64,000 nt of DNA from COMBO-56-21 sp963705355 (GTDB lineage Archaea > Thermoplasmatota > Thermoplasmata > UBA10834). The notes below the pieces were generated by a model, which worked only from the letters and a program-made list of their open reading frames with translations, searched no databases and was not told the origin of the DNA. Shown piece by piece: positions 17,626 through 27,352 of this stretch (within the stretch, counting starts at the first letter, position 1; every line of letters starts with the position of its first letter). The position numbers and the translations under genes are program-made. Location: positions 124,001 through 188,000 of the forward strand of contig OY970070.1 in the NCBI GenBank assembly GCA_963705355.1, written 5' to 3'.

Positions 17626-18648
17626 ATGTTCAAGTTCATAGTCCGTAGAGTGCTCCTAACGATACCAGTTCTAATGGGAATTAGCGTGATCGTGTTTGTC
17701 CTGACGAGGTGCATTGGGAACCCCGCGATGGTTTATGTCACAAATCCCCAAGGGCTTACCGAGGAAAAGCTCCAAGAGATAATCAAGCTACATCATTTAG
17801 ATGAGCCGCTCTATATACAATACTTCTACTGGTTGGACGACGCCCTTCATGGCGATCTTGGGTATTCTGTGTCGGGGGGAGATACTGTCACAAATTGCAT
17901 CGCGACCTTTCTCCCTCGAACTCTAGAATTGACAACCGTTTCCCTACTACTAGCCGTTTTCATTGGTATAGCAGCTGGTAAGTTTTCGGCAATTCGCCGC
18001 AATTATCCAAGTGATCACGCCCTGCGGATTGTTGCCTTGTATGGCGTTTCCACCCCCGTATTTTGGCTGGGTCTGCTTCTACTCTATCTTTTTTTCGGTG
18101 TCCTCGGCATTTCGGCATTCGCCCCAGGACCATACAACGAGTCCTTGTTCCTTCGGCACGATATCAAGACGTATACTAGATTCTTGATCTTGGATGCGAT
18201 CCTGAACCGCGATTCTGAATTCCTTGTGGATGTCCTCACTCATATGTTCCTTCCTGCTCTGACTCTCTCCTATGCTTCGATGGCCATAATTATGAGGATG
18301 ATGCGCTCGTCAATGTTGGAAGTTCTCAGTCAACAATATATTCAGGTGGCTCGAGCCAAGGGCTTGACTATGAAAGAAGTGGTAAAGCGTCATGCGGTGC
18401 GCAATGCGATGCTGCCAACAATCACAGTAATCGGGCTATCCTGTGGGTTCCTCCTAGGCGGATCGGTCCTTGTGGAAACCGTTTTCAGGTATCCAGGTCT
18501 CGGTATGTGGGCAGCCAAGGCGGTTCTTCGACTAGACCATGCTGCAGTGGTTGGCCTGGCCCTGGTATCTGGCATAGTCTATGTTACCATCAATTTGATC
18601 GTTGACATCTTGTATGGATATTTCAACCCTCGTATCGCAGCCGAGTGA
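17626..18648 (+). CDS. dppB: Dipeptide/oligopeptide ABC transporter permease (DppB type)
   Basis: I start at the ATG at 17626 (MFKFIVRRVLLTIPVLMGIS), which begins with the canonical first membrane helix of DppB/OppB. An upstream extension to 17533 has no such features. The 340-aa product has six membrane segments, the large extracellular loop with HHLDEPLYIQYFYW, and the EAA-type coupling motif around QVARAKGLTMKEVVKRHAVR. It forms the membrane channel with the DppC part of the next gene, whose start lies 6 bp after this stop. Substrate could be peptides or other small organics. Confidence 0.88.
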   Translation: MFKFIVRRVLLTIPVLMGISVIVFVLTRCIGNPAMVYVTNPQGLTEEKLQEIIKLHHLDEPLYIQYFYWLDDALHGDLGYSVSGGDTVTNCIATFLPRTLELTTVSLLLAVFIGIAAGKFSAIRRNYPSDHALRIVALYGVSTPVFWLGLLLLYLFFGVLGISAFAPGPYNESLFLRHDIKTYTRFLILDAILNRDSEFLVDVLTHMFLPALTLSYASMAIIMRMMRSSMLEVLSQQYIQVARAKGLTMKEVVKRHAVRNAMLPTITVIGLSCGFLLGGSVLVETVFRYPGLGMWAAKAVLRLDHAAVVGLALVSGIVYVTINLIVDILYGYFNPRIAAE

Positions 18649-18654
18649 AATCAT

Positions 18655-20967
18655 ATGATTCGCAAGAAGTCTGCATGGTCCAAGACCTTGCTCGCCCAAG
18701 TGCGTCGGGTTCGGGAGCTCTTCCGGATGTTAAGGAAGAATCCCCTCGCGCTCACGGGAATCGTTATTGTTTCTGGGATCTTGATTATTGCCGTTCTTGC
18801 TCCTATTCTCGCTCCGCCTAATCCGATAGACCCTTACCAGCGTCCTCGTACTTGGCGTTTGCCCGAGCCCCCGGGAACGCCCGACCATATCCTAGGAACC
18901 GGGGTCAATGGCGCAGATATCTACTACGGTGTCATATGGGGGACACGCGTCTCCTTAGGTCTCGCGGTATTGGTCGTCTCGGCATCAGCCCTCATCGGTG
19001 TTCTTCTGGGCGGGATTGCAGGATATTTCGGCAAATGGGTCGATGAGATTATCATGCGCATTAGTGATTTGTTTATTTCCATTCCCGGTCTGATTATGGC
19101 GATGGCCGTGGCTAGCGCTCTAGGGCGGAGTCTCATGAACATCATGATTGCGCTTGTTATCATCTGGTGGCCATGGTACGTTCGCATCTTTCGGAGCCAA
19201 GTCTTGACAACAAAGCAAGAGCAGTACATCGACGCGGCACGATGTTCCGGGGCTTCCCAAGGTAGAATCATCTTCAAACACATAGTTCCTAATTCTCTCA
19301 CACCTGTAGTTGTCCAAGCTTCACTCGACCTAGGTGTTACTTTATTGATCGCGGCAGGGTTAAGCTTCATAGGTTTTGGCGCCGAACCAGGGTTCTCAGA
19401 ATGGGGTCTCATGATTGCCGAAGGCAGAGACTACATTGCCCAGGGATTCTGGTGGATGGTGTTCTTTCCCGGCTTGGCGATCAGCATTTTCGTTCTCGGA
19501 TTCAACTTGCTAGGAGACGGGCTTCGCGATATGTTCGACCCAAGATTGAGGAGTCTACTCTATGAGTCTGTCGGTCTTGGGAAGGCTGAGCGTCGGCGGA
19601 TTCGCCAACAGGCCTACGAGCGTGCGATTCAACGCGAGATAATCTATGACGAGTCAACTCGGATCGACCGGACTTCCCCACTTCTCAGGGTTGAGGCGCT
19701 CACACTCAGATTTCCGACAATGTGGGGGGAAGCGAAGGTTCTCGAAGACGTTACATTCGAAGTTCATCGAGGGGAAACCTTTGGCTTGGTTGGCGAGAGC
19801 GGCTGCGGAAAGAGTGTTACGGCGAAGGCCATAATAGGTCTTATAGACTGTCCGCCTGCTAGAATTGTTCGTGGAAGGATTTTGTACTTTCCTTTGGCGG
19901 ATAAGACTAAGCCGCTTCGCGGAGTAAATCTGCTTGCTCTTGACGAGTCTGAACTCGTGAGAATCAGAGGATGTGCAATCTCCATGATATCCCAAGATCC
20001 GATGACCTCGCTCAATCCGTTGCTCACGGCTGGCTATCAAGTTGCTGAATCCCTTTTGATACATCAGAGACCGGAGCTCTTACGGGCAGTCTTGACTCGC
20101 ATCAGAGTAACCATCGAACTCATTGGAAGAGGGGAACAACTTATGAAGCGATCATCTGGAGTGGGCTATGTATGCTCTTGTTGCGGTGGGTTAGTGACGA
20201 CTATTGCTGCCTCTTGCCCGAGATGCAACGCTTATTTCATGGATTCGATCTCCAAATTGGTATTCAAACTGCGGATGCTTCTTCTTCAACGAATTGGTCG
20301 AGGTGGCATTGCAGGGGATAGCATGTTCGCAAGGTTCTCTCGACACGTGCCCTTGTTCAATTATGAAAGGCTCTTGAAGGACGAGGCTATGGCCCGTGCC
20401 GTAGAACTAATCGATGCTGTTCGGATTCCAGATGCCGAGAAAGTCGCAGAGAGCTATCCTTACGAACTAAGTGGTGGCATGCAGCAGAGGATTTCGATTG
20501 CCATGGCGTTGGCGTGTAGGCCATCTATTCTGATCGCAGATGAACCTACAACGGCCTTAGACGTTACCATACAGGCTCAGATTCTCAAGCTTATTTCTGA
20601 GCTGAAAGAACGCTTTGATATGTCCGTTCTACTGATTACCCACAACCTCGGGATAATTGCAGAGCAATGTGATCGTGTTGCGGTCATGTACGCTGGGTCA
20701 ATTGATGAGATTGGGGATGTAAGATCCATCTTCAGGAAACCCATGCATCCCTATACGAAGGGTCTTATGCGCTGTATTCCGGTGATCGGTGAATCGAAAG
20801 AAGAACTTGCTGTAATTCCAGGGAGGGTGCCTGATATGAAAGATCCGCCGAGTGGATGTAGATTCCGGACTCGGTGCGGGTTTGCATTTGACAAATGTGC
20901 TAAGGTGGTGCCCAGGCCGATTATGACAGAGCCTGGTCACTGGGTCTCCTGTCATCTTTACGAGTGA
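18655..20967 (+). CDS. DppC-DppD fusion: ABC permease joined to ATPase with an inserted cysteine cluster
   Basis: Residues 1-310 are a DppC-type permease (LALTGIVIVSGILIIAVLAP; coupling helix IDAARCSGASQGRIIFKHI). Residues 340-770 are a DppD-type ATPase: Walker A GESGCGKS (380-387), Q-loop SQDP (about 446), signature ELSGGMQQR (604-612), Walker B LIADEP (626-631), switch His in ITHNLG. DppC and DppD are normally separate. Between Q-loop and signature lies an extra segment of about 100 residues with C507-x2-C510 and C521-x2-C524, a probable zinc ribbon absent from ordinary DppD. The C-terminal Cys set (C735, C741, C748, C766) fits the cluster of the oligopeptide-ATPase family. The frame is open throughout, so the fusion is real in this sequence. 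Confidence 0.85.
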   Translation: MIRKKSAWSKTLLAQVRRVRELFRMLRKNPLALTGIVIVSGILIIAVLAPILAPPNPIDPYQRPRTWRLPEPPGTPDHILGTGVNGADIYYGVIWGTRVSLGLAVLVVSASALIGVLLGGIAGYFGKWVDEIIMRISDLFISIPGLIMAMAVASALGRSLMNIMIALVIIWWPWYVRIFRSQVLTTKQEQYIDAARCSGASQGRIIFKHIVPNSLTPVVVQASLDLGVTLLIAAGLSFIGFGAEPGFSEWGLMIAEGRDYIAQGFWWMVFFPGLAISIFVLGFNLLGDGLRDMFDPRLRSLLYESVGLGKAERRRIRQQAYERAIQREIIYDESTRIDRTSPLLRVEALTLRFPTMWGEAKVLEDVTFEVHRGETFGLVGESGCGKSVTAKAIIGLIDCPPARIVRGRILYFPLADKTKPLRGVNLLALDESELVRIRGCAISMISQDPMTSLNPLLTAGYQVAESLLIHQRPELLRAVLTRIRVTIELIGRGEQLMKRSSGVGYVCSCCGGLVTTIAASCPRCNAYFMDSISKLVFKLRMLLLQRIGRGGIAGDSMFARFSRHVPLFNYERLLKDEAMARAVELIDAVRIPDAEKVAESYPYELSGGMQQRISIAMALACRPSILIADEPTTALDVTIQAQILKLISELKERFDMSVLLITHNLGIIAEQCDRVAVMYAGSIDEIGDVRSIFRKPMHPYTKGLMRCIPVIGESKEELAVIPGRVPDMKDPPSGCRFRTRCGFAFDKCAKVVPRPIMTEPGHWVSCHLYE

Positions 20968-20977
20968 GATAGTCAGC

Positions 20978-22030
20978 ATGAAAAGGAAAGTAATCGCTAC
21001 CAGAAAGTTGGTCAGGCATTTTCTTTCGCATGAGGGCCTCAGACGAGGAATAACGAGAAGGGTTAGAGCAGTCGATGGTGTTTCTTTCGATATCGACGCC
21101 GGCACCATTCTTGGACTGGTAGGAGAAAGCGGATGCGGCAAGACAACTGTTGGCAAGCTCTTACTTCGTCTAATAGAACCTACATCTGGAACCATCTACT
21201 ATGACATTCCGGAAGATGTTCTGGCCTTGCTCGATGAAGCTTTGGAAACGTCGAAGATGAGAGATTGGGATAAGGAACTTGAGCGTCAATACGCACTGGG
21301 CGAATCCAAGCAAGGAATGCGACGACTTAGGCATTACGCTCAAATGGTATTCCAGGATCCGTTTTCATCTCTGGATCCGCGAATGCTCGTTCGCAACATT
21401 GTAGCCGAGCCTCTTGTTGCCTTGGGGCTAACAAGCGGGCGGCCGTCTGAAGAGAAGGTAGTGCACGCTCTCGAAGAAGTGGGTCTTTCGTCAGATGATA
21501 TGTTTAAATTTCCTCACGAGTTCAGCGGAGGCCAGCGACAACGCATTTGCATCGCAAGAGCCCTTGTGGCGGATCCCAAGTTCATCGTCTTGGACGAACC
21601 GACAAGCGCTCTCGATGTCTCAGTACAAGCGCAAACACTGAATCTTCTTCAGCAAATCCAGAGGTCCTCCGGGCTCTCTTTTCTTTTTATTTCTCACGAT
21701 CTCAGCGTCATACACCATATGTCAGATTACATCGGAGTCATGTATGTGGGGAAAATCGTCGAGATGGCGAGAAAGGATGAGCTCTTCCGAAAACCTTTCC
21801 ATCCATATACTGAAGCACTCCTGTCAGCGATTCCACGCCCGAATCCTGAGAAAAAAGTCGATAGGAAAATCCTAGGCGGGCAAATTCCCAGCCCAGAGCG
21901 ACCACCTTCAGGATGTCGATTTCATCCGCGATGTCCCTATCGAAAGGAAATCTGCCATCAGATCGAGCCACCGCTCGTTGATATAGGTGGCCGCCACCTT
22001 GTTTCCTGTCATTTTCCCATGTTAGATTGA
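20978..22030 (+). CDS. dppF: Dipeptide/oligopeptide ABC transporter ATPase (DppF type)
   Basis: This 350-aa ATPase has Walker A VGESGCGKTT, Q-loop FQDPFSSLDP, signature FSGGQRQR and Walker B FIVLDEPTSALD, and the C-terminal family tail PSGCRFHPRCPYRKEIC. An insertion of about 50 residues precedes the Q-loop and contains many charged residues. With the DppD half of the preceding gene it would form the heterodimeric motor of the importer. The start lies 10 bp after the fusion gene's stop, so dppB, dppCD and dppF form one operon. Confidence 0.9.
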   Translation: MKRKVIATRKLVRHFLSHEGLRRGITRRVRAVDGVSFDIDAGTILGLVGESGCGKTTVGKLLLRLIEPTSGTIYYDIPEDVLALLDEALETSKMRDWDKELERQYALGESKQGMRRLRHYAQMVFQDPFSSLDPRMLVRNIVAEPLVALGLTSGRPSEEKVVHALEEVGLSSDDMFKFPHEFSGGQRQRICIARALVADPKFIVLDEPTSALDVSVQAQTLNLLQQIQRSSGLSFLFISHDLSVIHHMSDYIGVMYVGKIVEMARKDELFRKPFHPYTEALLSAIPRPNPEKKVDRKILGGQIPSPERPPSGCRFHPRCPYRKEICHQIEPPLVDIGGRHLVSCHFPMLD

Positions 22031-22056
22031 ATCCAGCATGTCATGTTCGGGTAGTC

Positions 22057-24489
22057 TCATCCCTTTGAGATCTCATAGTACAGCGGGTGCGATCTCAATG
22101 GGTGGTAGTAGTATCCTTTTACCCAAGGCGCCGATGCATCAAGAGCAACGGTATAGTCTATCCAAACCCACCAAGCTTCGTCATATAGCCGTTGTTGGAT
22201 CTCCCTAATCAACCCGGCTCTCACGACCGGATCAGTTGCATTGAGCTGATCGGCAACCAAAGCGTCAAGGGTAGTAGGTTCTCCCGCGAACTTGGCTATG
22301 AAACCATAAGAAGTCGCCTCCTGCCCGAGCCATGTTTGGGGATCCCCATATTCCGCGTACATTGTCGTGGCCATGATGGCATAACCCCATGTCACCCACT
22401 TCGTGAAGAAAGCCGGCAAGTCAAGTTCTTGAACATCGATAGTAATCCTCGGATTGATGGATTCCAAGTTGTCCTTCAGATTAAGCAATATTGCGGTATA
22501 TGCCGGAAAGCCCGACATGACGATCCCAGTCAGTCGGAACCCCTTGTCCCACCATGATTGCCCGTCGGGCGCTTTCGCCAGGCGTAGTTCCTGTTCCACT
22601 TTTGCAGGATTGAAATCATATGTTGGAACATCGGGATTGTAACCAAATGCGGATGGAGGAATTGGTCCTGTGGAAACGATTGCTTGGCCCGCTCGAGCAC
22701 TTTCGATAATGGCATGCCGATCGACTGCATAATTGAAGGCCTTGCGGACGTGAATATCCTGGAAGAAGTCAGCAGGCACGTTGTCGGTTGACGGGACCGA
22801 ATCTAGTGCGATCTTCTGGTTCAGATGGATCTTGGCGGTCTCCGAGAAAGTCGGATTCCCGGAGACGATACGGAAGTCGTTGCCTCGCAGAGCTCTAACC
22901 GCGGCTACTTGCTGGAGGTCAGATTGTACAAAGATTGCATCAGCTTGTTTACCCTGGAGAGCCAGCAAGCGTGGAGTGAACTCCGCAGCAAGCTCAATGA
23001 TAATCGTTTTGATTGCAGCCGGACCACGCCAGTACTGGTCGAATCGCTCCAACTTGATCGACAGCCCTCGTTTCCATTCACTGAGAAGATAGGCGCCGGA
23101 ACCGCACATATGACTCTCCATAAAGGCATCATTGCGACCGCCCCATCCAGACGCATTCTTGCCACCGTCGTACGGGAGGTTGCTGCCGGGCACACTTGGG
23201 TCCCAACCACCATTTGCGATGACGAAATCCTTGCTAAGAACCCCGAAATTTCCAAAGGTCAAGAGCTTAAGAAGTGGTGAATATGGCCGCCATAGAGTGA
23301 AGTGGATCGTGTAGTCATCAATCACTTGGGTGCCGCTAGTGTTCATGGCTTCTAACAATTCCCAGGCAGGTCCATCTGGGAGATTCATGACCATCATGCG
23401 GTCGAAGGAATACTCAACATCGTAGGCTGTTAATGCTTCGCCGGAGGTAAAAGTAATACCCTCCCTGATTTTGAACGTGTAATTCAGACCGTCCGGGCTT
23501 ATGCCACCGTTTGCAACAGTTGGGATCTGCTCAGCAATGAGTGGCACTAAAGTGTTTACGTCATCACGATCATAGGTGACTAATGGCTCGTAGATGTTGG
23601 CGAAGAAATTGTTGAATCCTGGCCATGTATAGTCGTGCGCGGGGTCGATGAACGACAACTCAGAAGGCAACATATGGATATAGACGTCGGGATTCGGAAT
23701 ATCCCCTACATAGGCAGGTTCCGGCTCCAAGATGCGAATCGTATTGATTGTTGTGTTTGAACTCCCTGTGGTAGAATTGGTGACTTTCAGCCTGACCGGG
23801 AAGTTGCCGGGCTCGGAGAATACTCGCGTGACTTTAGCTGATGTCGAATCAGCGACACCATCTCCATTGAAATCCCATTCATAGGCAAGGCCAGGTACAT
23901 TGAGCCCAACCCACGTTCCATCGAGCTCGGTCCACTGCCATGAAGACGTCCCGTCGAAAGCAACAGTAGATCCCGGGGCTCGCATATTCCCATCAGTGAG
24001 AACTACAGCCACAGGAGGACTGGTGGGGGCTTTTGGCGGGCTCAGTGGGAAAACCTGAATGTGTACCAGACAAACATCGTTGTTGGCGGTTCCGCCTTTA
24101 TTATCCTCAACCGTTAGAGTGACAACATAACTCCCGTGGATGGAGTAGGAGTGAATGACTATTGCACCCTCCGCTTTACCACCGTCACCGAAGTCCCAGG
24201 CATAGGATACGATCTTGCCATCAATATCCCATGAGCTCGTTCCGTTGAACTCTAATTGAATACCAGGTTGTGTGGTCGTAGACGAAACAGACGCGACAGC
24301 ACAAGGGAGGCTATTCTTCTTTTCGACACCTACTATGAGGAGATACGCGCCTATTGCCGCGATAACGAGTATCGCAACGACGGCAAAAACCGCCCAAATC
24401 CGCCGGCGAGCCCGCTTGGCTTCATGAGGCGGAGCGATCTTTTCCTCAGGAACTGTCTTTTCAAGTACTTGTGAAGGTTTTTCCCCCAT
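22057..24489 (-). CDS. Membrane-anchored solute-binding protein with two PKD domains (SBP_bac_5)
   Basis: This 810-aa protein has a cytosolic basic N terminus and one membrane helix (about 31-53, WAVFAVVAILVIAAIGAYLL). Two PKD-type beta domains follow: about 62-150, with YAWDFGDGG, and 160-255, with YEWDFNGDGVADS. The C-terminal part (about 260-810) is an extracytoplasmic peptide/solute-binding domain of family 5, with IYEPLVTYDRDDVN, TFKIREGITFTSGE and VRKAFNYAVDR. It captures substrate outside the cell for the convergent dppB-dppCD-dppF importer, ending 26 bp from it on the opposite strand. PKD domains probably act as spacers through the S-layer. Substrate is unknown. Confidence 0.87.
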   Translation of the reverse strand: MGEKPSQVLEKTVPEEKIAPPHEAKRARRRIWAVFAVVAILVIAAIGAYLLIVGVEKKNSLPCAVASVSSTTTQPGIQLEFNGTSSWDIDGKIVSYAWDFGDGGKAEGAIVIHSYSIHGSYVVTLTVEDNKGGTANNDVCLVHIQVFPLSPPKAPTSPPVAVVLTDGNMRAPGSTVAFDGTSSWQWTELDGTWVGLNVPGLAYEWDFNGDGVADSTSAKVTRVFSEPGNFPVRLKVTNSTTGSSNTTINTIRILEPEPAYVGDIPNPDVYIHMLPSELSFIDPAHDYTWPGFNNFFANIYEPLVTYDRDDVNTLVPLIAEQIPTVANGGISPDGLNYTFKIREGITFTSGEALTAYDVEYSFDRMMVMNLPDGPAWELLEAMNTSGTQVIDDYTIHFTLWRPYSPLLKLLTFGNFGVLSKDFVIANGGWDPSVPGSNLPYDGGKNASGWGGRNDAFMESHMCGSGAYLLSEWKRGLSIKLERFDQYWRGPAAIKTIIIELAAEFTPRLLALQGKQADAIFVQSDLQQVAAVRALRGNDFRIVSGNPTFSETAKIHLNQKIALDSVPSTDNVPADFFQDIHVRKAFNYAVDRHAIIESARAGQAIVSTGPIPPSAFGYNPDVPTYDFNPAKVEQELRLAKAPDGQSWWDKGFRLTGIVMSGFPAYTAILLNLKDNLESINPRITIDVQELDLPAFFTKWVTWGYAIMATTMYAEYGDPQTWLGQEATSYGFIAKFAGEPTTLDALVADQLNATDPVVRAGLIREIQQRLYDEAWWVWIDYTVALDASAPWVKGYYYHPLRSHPLYYEISKG

Positions 24490-24541
24490 CGGAGACCCCC
24501 GATTCTTACCCTATTCCATTGTTTGGCCTAAAACAATTTGC

Positions 24542-24571
24542 CGGCAGCTGCCGGCATGTTGGCATTTGCCG
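24542..24571. promoter_or_regulatory. Two copies of a CGGCA-N2-TGCCG dyad
   Basis: A perfect inverted repeat, CGGCA-GC-TGCCG (24542-24553), is followed 18 bp on by a one-mismatch copy, TGGCA-TT-TGCCG (24560-24571). They lie between the divergent binding-protein gene and the DUF917 gene. The same dyad recurs at 27303-27314 in the next divergent promoter region, so it is probably an operator shared across the locus. Confidence 0.55.
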
Positions 24572-24732
24572 TCCAAATTGGCTAATATTCGCAACTAGAT
24601 CCATGTTGCGGAAACAAGTACGATGGGCGGCAAGGAAAGCAGCCTCTAAGATAGCGCAATTAGTTTCCCATTGCGAGAGATGAGCCGCCTTCGTTTGAGT
24701 CGCTCGAGATTGACAAGTCCAACAGAACTCAG

Positions 24733-25914
24733 GTGAGTGATGCGATGTATACCCTAGGCGTTTCTGATATTCGGCAAGTCTTCCTTGGAGGAAAGGTGCT
24801 TGCCTGCGGTGGCGGTGGTGAAATAGAATGGGCTGAACCGATTCTGAAGGAGATGGAAGAGAAAGGACTTCGAGTTCGTATCGCCTCACTGGATGATCTA
24901 AGGTCTAAAGATAATGTCTGCGTCCCTGGAGGCATCGGGGCCGGGAGCACTGCCGAGGTTCGTGAGCGTCTCCGCACGGTCGCGCAGATCGCCCCTCCCG
25001 AAAAGTTACTTCCTACGATGGCTCGTGTGGCGCTGGATTCCTTCGAGAAATATACTGAGACAAAATTCGATAAGTTTCTTGCCGTGAATGTGGGACCGGT
25101 GCTCTGGGGACTTCCTCTGTATTTGGCAGCACTGAGGAAGGTTGCGTGTCTGGATGGAGATTGCGCAGGTCGGGCTATCCCAGAGTGGACGACTACCACT
25201 CTCAATGTCAAACGACTAAGATTGGCTCCCGCGATTATCGTATCAGCATACGGTGACGAGGTTTCTATTAGGTCGACCAAAACGAATGAACGGACGGAGC
25301 AAGTCGGTCGGGCAGTCGCGGTTGAGTGCGGAGGATGGTGTGTAATGATGACCTGTCCGACCATTGGCGTCCGGCTGCGAAACGCTTTCGTTCCTGGAAC
25401 AATCACAAAAGCTCACAAGGTTGGGGCAGCAATAGCGGAAGCTCGCAAGAAGGGTAGAGATCCCATTGACCCTTGTCTGAAGGCGGCACAAGGGACGAGA
25501 GTTTTTGAAGGGCGCATTATCTCCCACGAGCGGAAGGAACACGGGGGGTTCATGTTCGGAGAGGTCCTAGTCAAAGGTTCGAATGTGTACTCAGGGAAGA
25601 CTTGTCGCATCTACCAGAAGACGGAGTATAACATAGCCTGGATAAACGACAAGGTTGTGGCGACCTGCCCCGACTCAATTTGCATTGTCGACCGGCATAC
25701 TGCTGAGGGATTAACCTCATTCCCCGATGTCGGCGTTGGGCCATTCCAACGGGTTCGAGATGCTGATCTTAGACCTGGGAGAGAGATCGTTGTATTCGGA
25801 ATCAGAGCTCATCCTTTGTGGAGAACGAAACGCGGCATTGAGCTTTTTGGCCCCAAACACTTTGGCTTCAACATTCCATACATCCCAGTGGATCAACGAG
25901 TTCGCGACGTGTGA
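24733..25914 (+). CDS. DUF917 family protein
   Basis: This 393-aa protein shows the DUF917 pattern. The Gly-rich start VLACGGGGEIEWAEPIL is followed by PGGIGAGSTAEVRE, the region around GLPLYLAALRKVACLDGDCAGRA, and a C-terminal part with GEVLVKGSNVYSGKTCRIYQKTEYN-type beta structure (positions about 275-300). DUF917 proteins resemble the hydantoinase/ketohydrolase superfamily and are often encoded beside hydantoinases and transporters, but their reaction is unproven. It lies in a cluster with a dihydropyrimidinase and a second, divergent DUF917 paralogue (29693-30817). A role in processing cyclic amides is inferred. Its end overlaps the convergent amidohydrolase by 22 bp. Confidence 0.8.
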   Translation: MSDAMYTLGVSDIRQVFLGGKVLACGGGGEIEWAEPILKEMEEKGLRVRIASLDDLRSKDNVCVPGGIGAGSTAEVRERLRTVAQIAPPEKLLPTMARVALDSFEKYTETKFDKFLAVNVGPVLWGLPLYLAALRKVACLDGDCAGRAIPEWTTTTLNVKRLRLAPAIIVSAYGDEVSIRSTKTNERTEQVGRAVAVECGGWCVMMTCPTIGVRLRNAFVPGTITKAHKVGAAIAEARKKGRDPIDPCLKAAQGTRVFEGRIISHERKEHGGFMFGEVLVKGSNVYSGKTCRIYQKTEYNIAWINDKVVATCPDSICIVDRHTAEGLTSFPDVGVGPFQRVRDADLRPGREIVVFGIRAHPLWRTKRGIELFGPKHFGFNIPYIPVDQRVRDV

Positions 25915-27203
25915 GAGCCCCTGACCGAATCCCATCGAATGCCACGGTCTACAAAAATCTGTCCCTCTTTCATGACCATCGTAATACTCTGGTTGTCAAG
26001 CATTGAGCGCAGATTCTTTAGTGGGTCCTCCCTAAGGAGGAGAAGGTCGGCGTATTTCCCGACTTCAATCGTACCAATTCTTGATTCCATATTCACGCCT
26101 TTCGAAGCGACTTTCGTACTAGCTAGGAGGGCTTGCATGGGTGTCATGCCTGCGTCAGCCATCGCCACAAGCTCTTTCGCATTTGTGCCCTGTTCCACCA
26201 TTGGTGAGCCCATAAAGTCGCTTCCGTGGGCGATTTGGATTCCGGTTTTCAGACACTCCTTGAAATTGTCCAGCTGGACATCCCGGGCCTCTCTTGCCTT
26301 TCTCGTCGCCCACTCCGTGATTCCAATCTTCTCACCGTATTCCGCCATGTAGCCGACGATTGCCAACGTCGGATTGAAAATGACACCTTTCTCGACAAAC
26401 ATCCTGCGAATTCCACCATCCTGCCAATAGCCATGGAATATCACATCAACCCCACCTTCGATAGCGTTCTCCACTCCCTTGTAGGCAGAGGAATGCGAAC
26501 ACACAATCCTGCCGGTCTTGTGGGCTTCTTCGGTAATGGCCTTGACTTCTTCTATGGTGAAGTGCCAGTGCGTCGACTCATCCTTTTCGGACAGCATGCC
26601 TCCTGTAGTGCAAGTTTTGATTAGGTCAGCCCCATCTCGAATCTGCTCTCTAGCGGCTTTCCGACATTCATCAGGACCATCTGCAATCCGACCTATGCCG
26701 ATACCGTTGGCGATTTCGGCTGGCAGAAACATGAACATGTCTCCATGGCCGGCAGTTTGGCTGATAAGTCGACCGGCAGCCAGAATACGGGGTCCGACGA
26801 TGGCCCCCTCTCGAATGGCGTTCCGCAGTTGTATGGCAGCTCGGCTGCCAGCGTCCTGAATTGTGGTGTATCCTGCCTCGAGGTATGCCTTGACGTCTGC
26901 AACTGCTCGAATTATTCCGATATTTGATGTAAAATCCAGCAACCAGTCCATTGGATTCCAACTGCGGACACCAATCAGGTGCGTATGAACATCAATCAGC
27001 CCCGGCATCAGAACTTGCTCAGTTGCATCGATCCATTTCGCTTCTTTCGGGACGTCTACTGCAGATTCCTTTCCGATCTCAGTAATGCGTCCGTCACGCA
27101 CTAGGACTAGTTGGTCCCGCCTCTGCCCAGCTCCTGTACAATCAATAAGAAGTCCGCAGCGAATTGCCACGGGTCCGCTCTTCTTGTCATCAATCATGGA
27201 CAT
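25893..27203 (-). CDS. Amidohydrolase (imidazolonepropionase / Xaa-Pro dipeptidase-like)
   Basis: This 436-aa metal-dependent hydrolase has DVHTHLIG (H73, H75), a Lys in ADLIKTCTTGG that may bridge two metals, the metal His positions VCSHSS and VIFHGYW, and a catalytic Asp in AHGSDFMG. The family includes prolidase-like and imidazolonepropionase-like enzymes that open cyclic amides or split dipeptides. In this locus it would act on an imported substrate, but the actual one cannot be read from sequence. It is transcribed divergently from the cyclodeaminase-family gene across the operator at 27303. Confidence 0.82.
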   Translation of the reverse strand: MSMIDDKKSGPVAIRCGLLIDCTGAGQRRDQLVLVRDGRITEIGKESAVDVPKEAKWIDATEQVLMPGLIDVHTHLIGVRSWNPMDWLLDFTSNIGIIRAVADVKAYLEAGYTTIQDAGSRAAIQLRNAIREGAIVGPRILAAGRLISQTAGHGDMFMFLPAEIANGIGIGRIADGPDECRKAAREQIRDGADLIKTCTTGGMLSEKDESTHWHFTIEEVKAITEEAHKTGRIVCSHSSAYKGVENAIEGGVDVIFHGYWQDGGIRRMFVEKGVIFNPTLAIVGYMAEYGEKIGITEWATRKAREARDVQLDNFKECLKTGIQIAHGSDFMGSPMVEQGTNAKELVAMADAGMTPMQALLASTKVASKGVNMESRIGTIEVGKYADLLLLREDPLKNLRSMLDNQSITMVMKEGQIFVDRGIRWDSVRGSHTSRTR

Positions 27204-27302
27204 CCCTCACAGAACGCCGACGAGGTTTCCCGAGCCCAAATGATCATCTCAACGCCGGAGCGTTCATACCATATATCGTAGTCATTGACTTCAAATGTAC
27301 TC

Positions 27303-27314
27303 CGGCAAATGCCG
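27303..27314. promoter_or_regulatory. CGGCA-N2-TGCCG dyad, third copy
   Basis: CGGCA-AA-TGCCG is a perfect inverted repeat 39 bp before the ATG of the cyclodeaminase-family gene and 100 bp before the divergent amidohydrolase. It matches the dyad at 24542-24553 in both arms and spacer length. Confidence 0.55.
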
Positions 27315-27352
27315 AGTGAAATATTGAATCCAACTAGGACTATTGTTATTGT

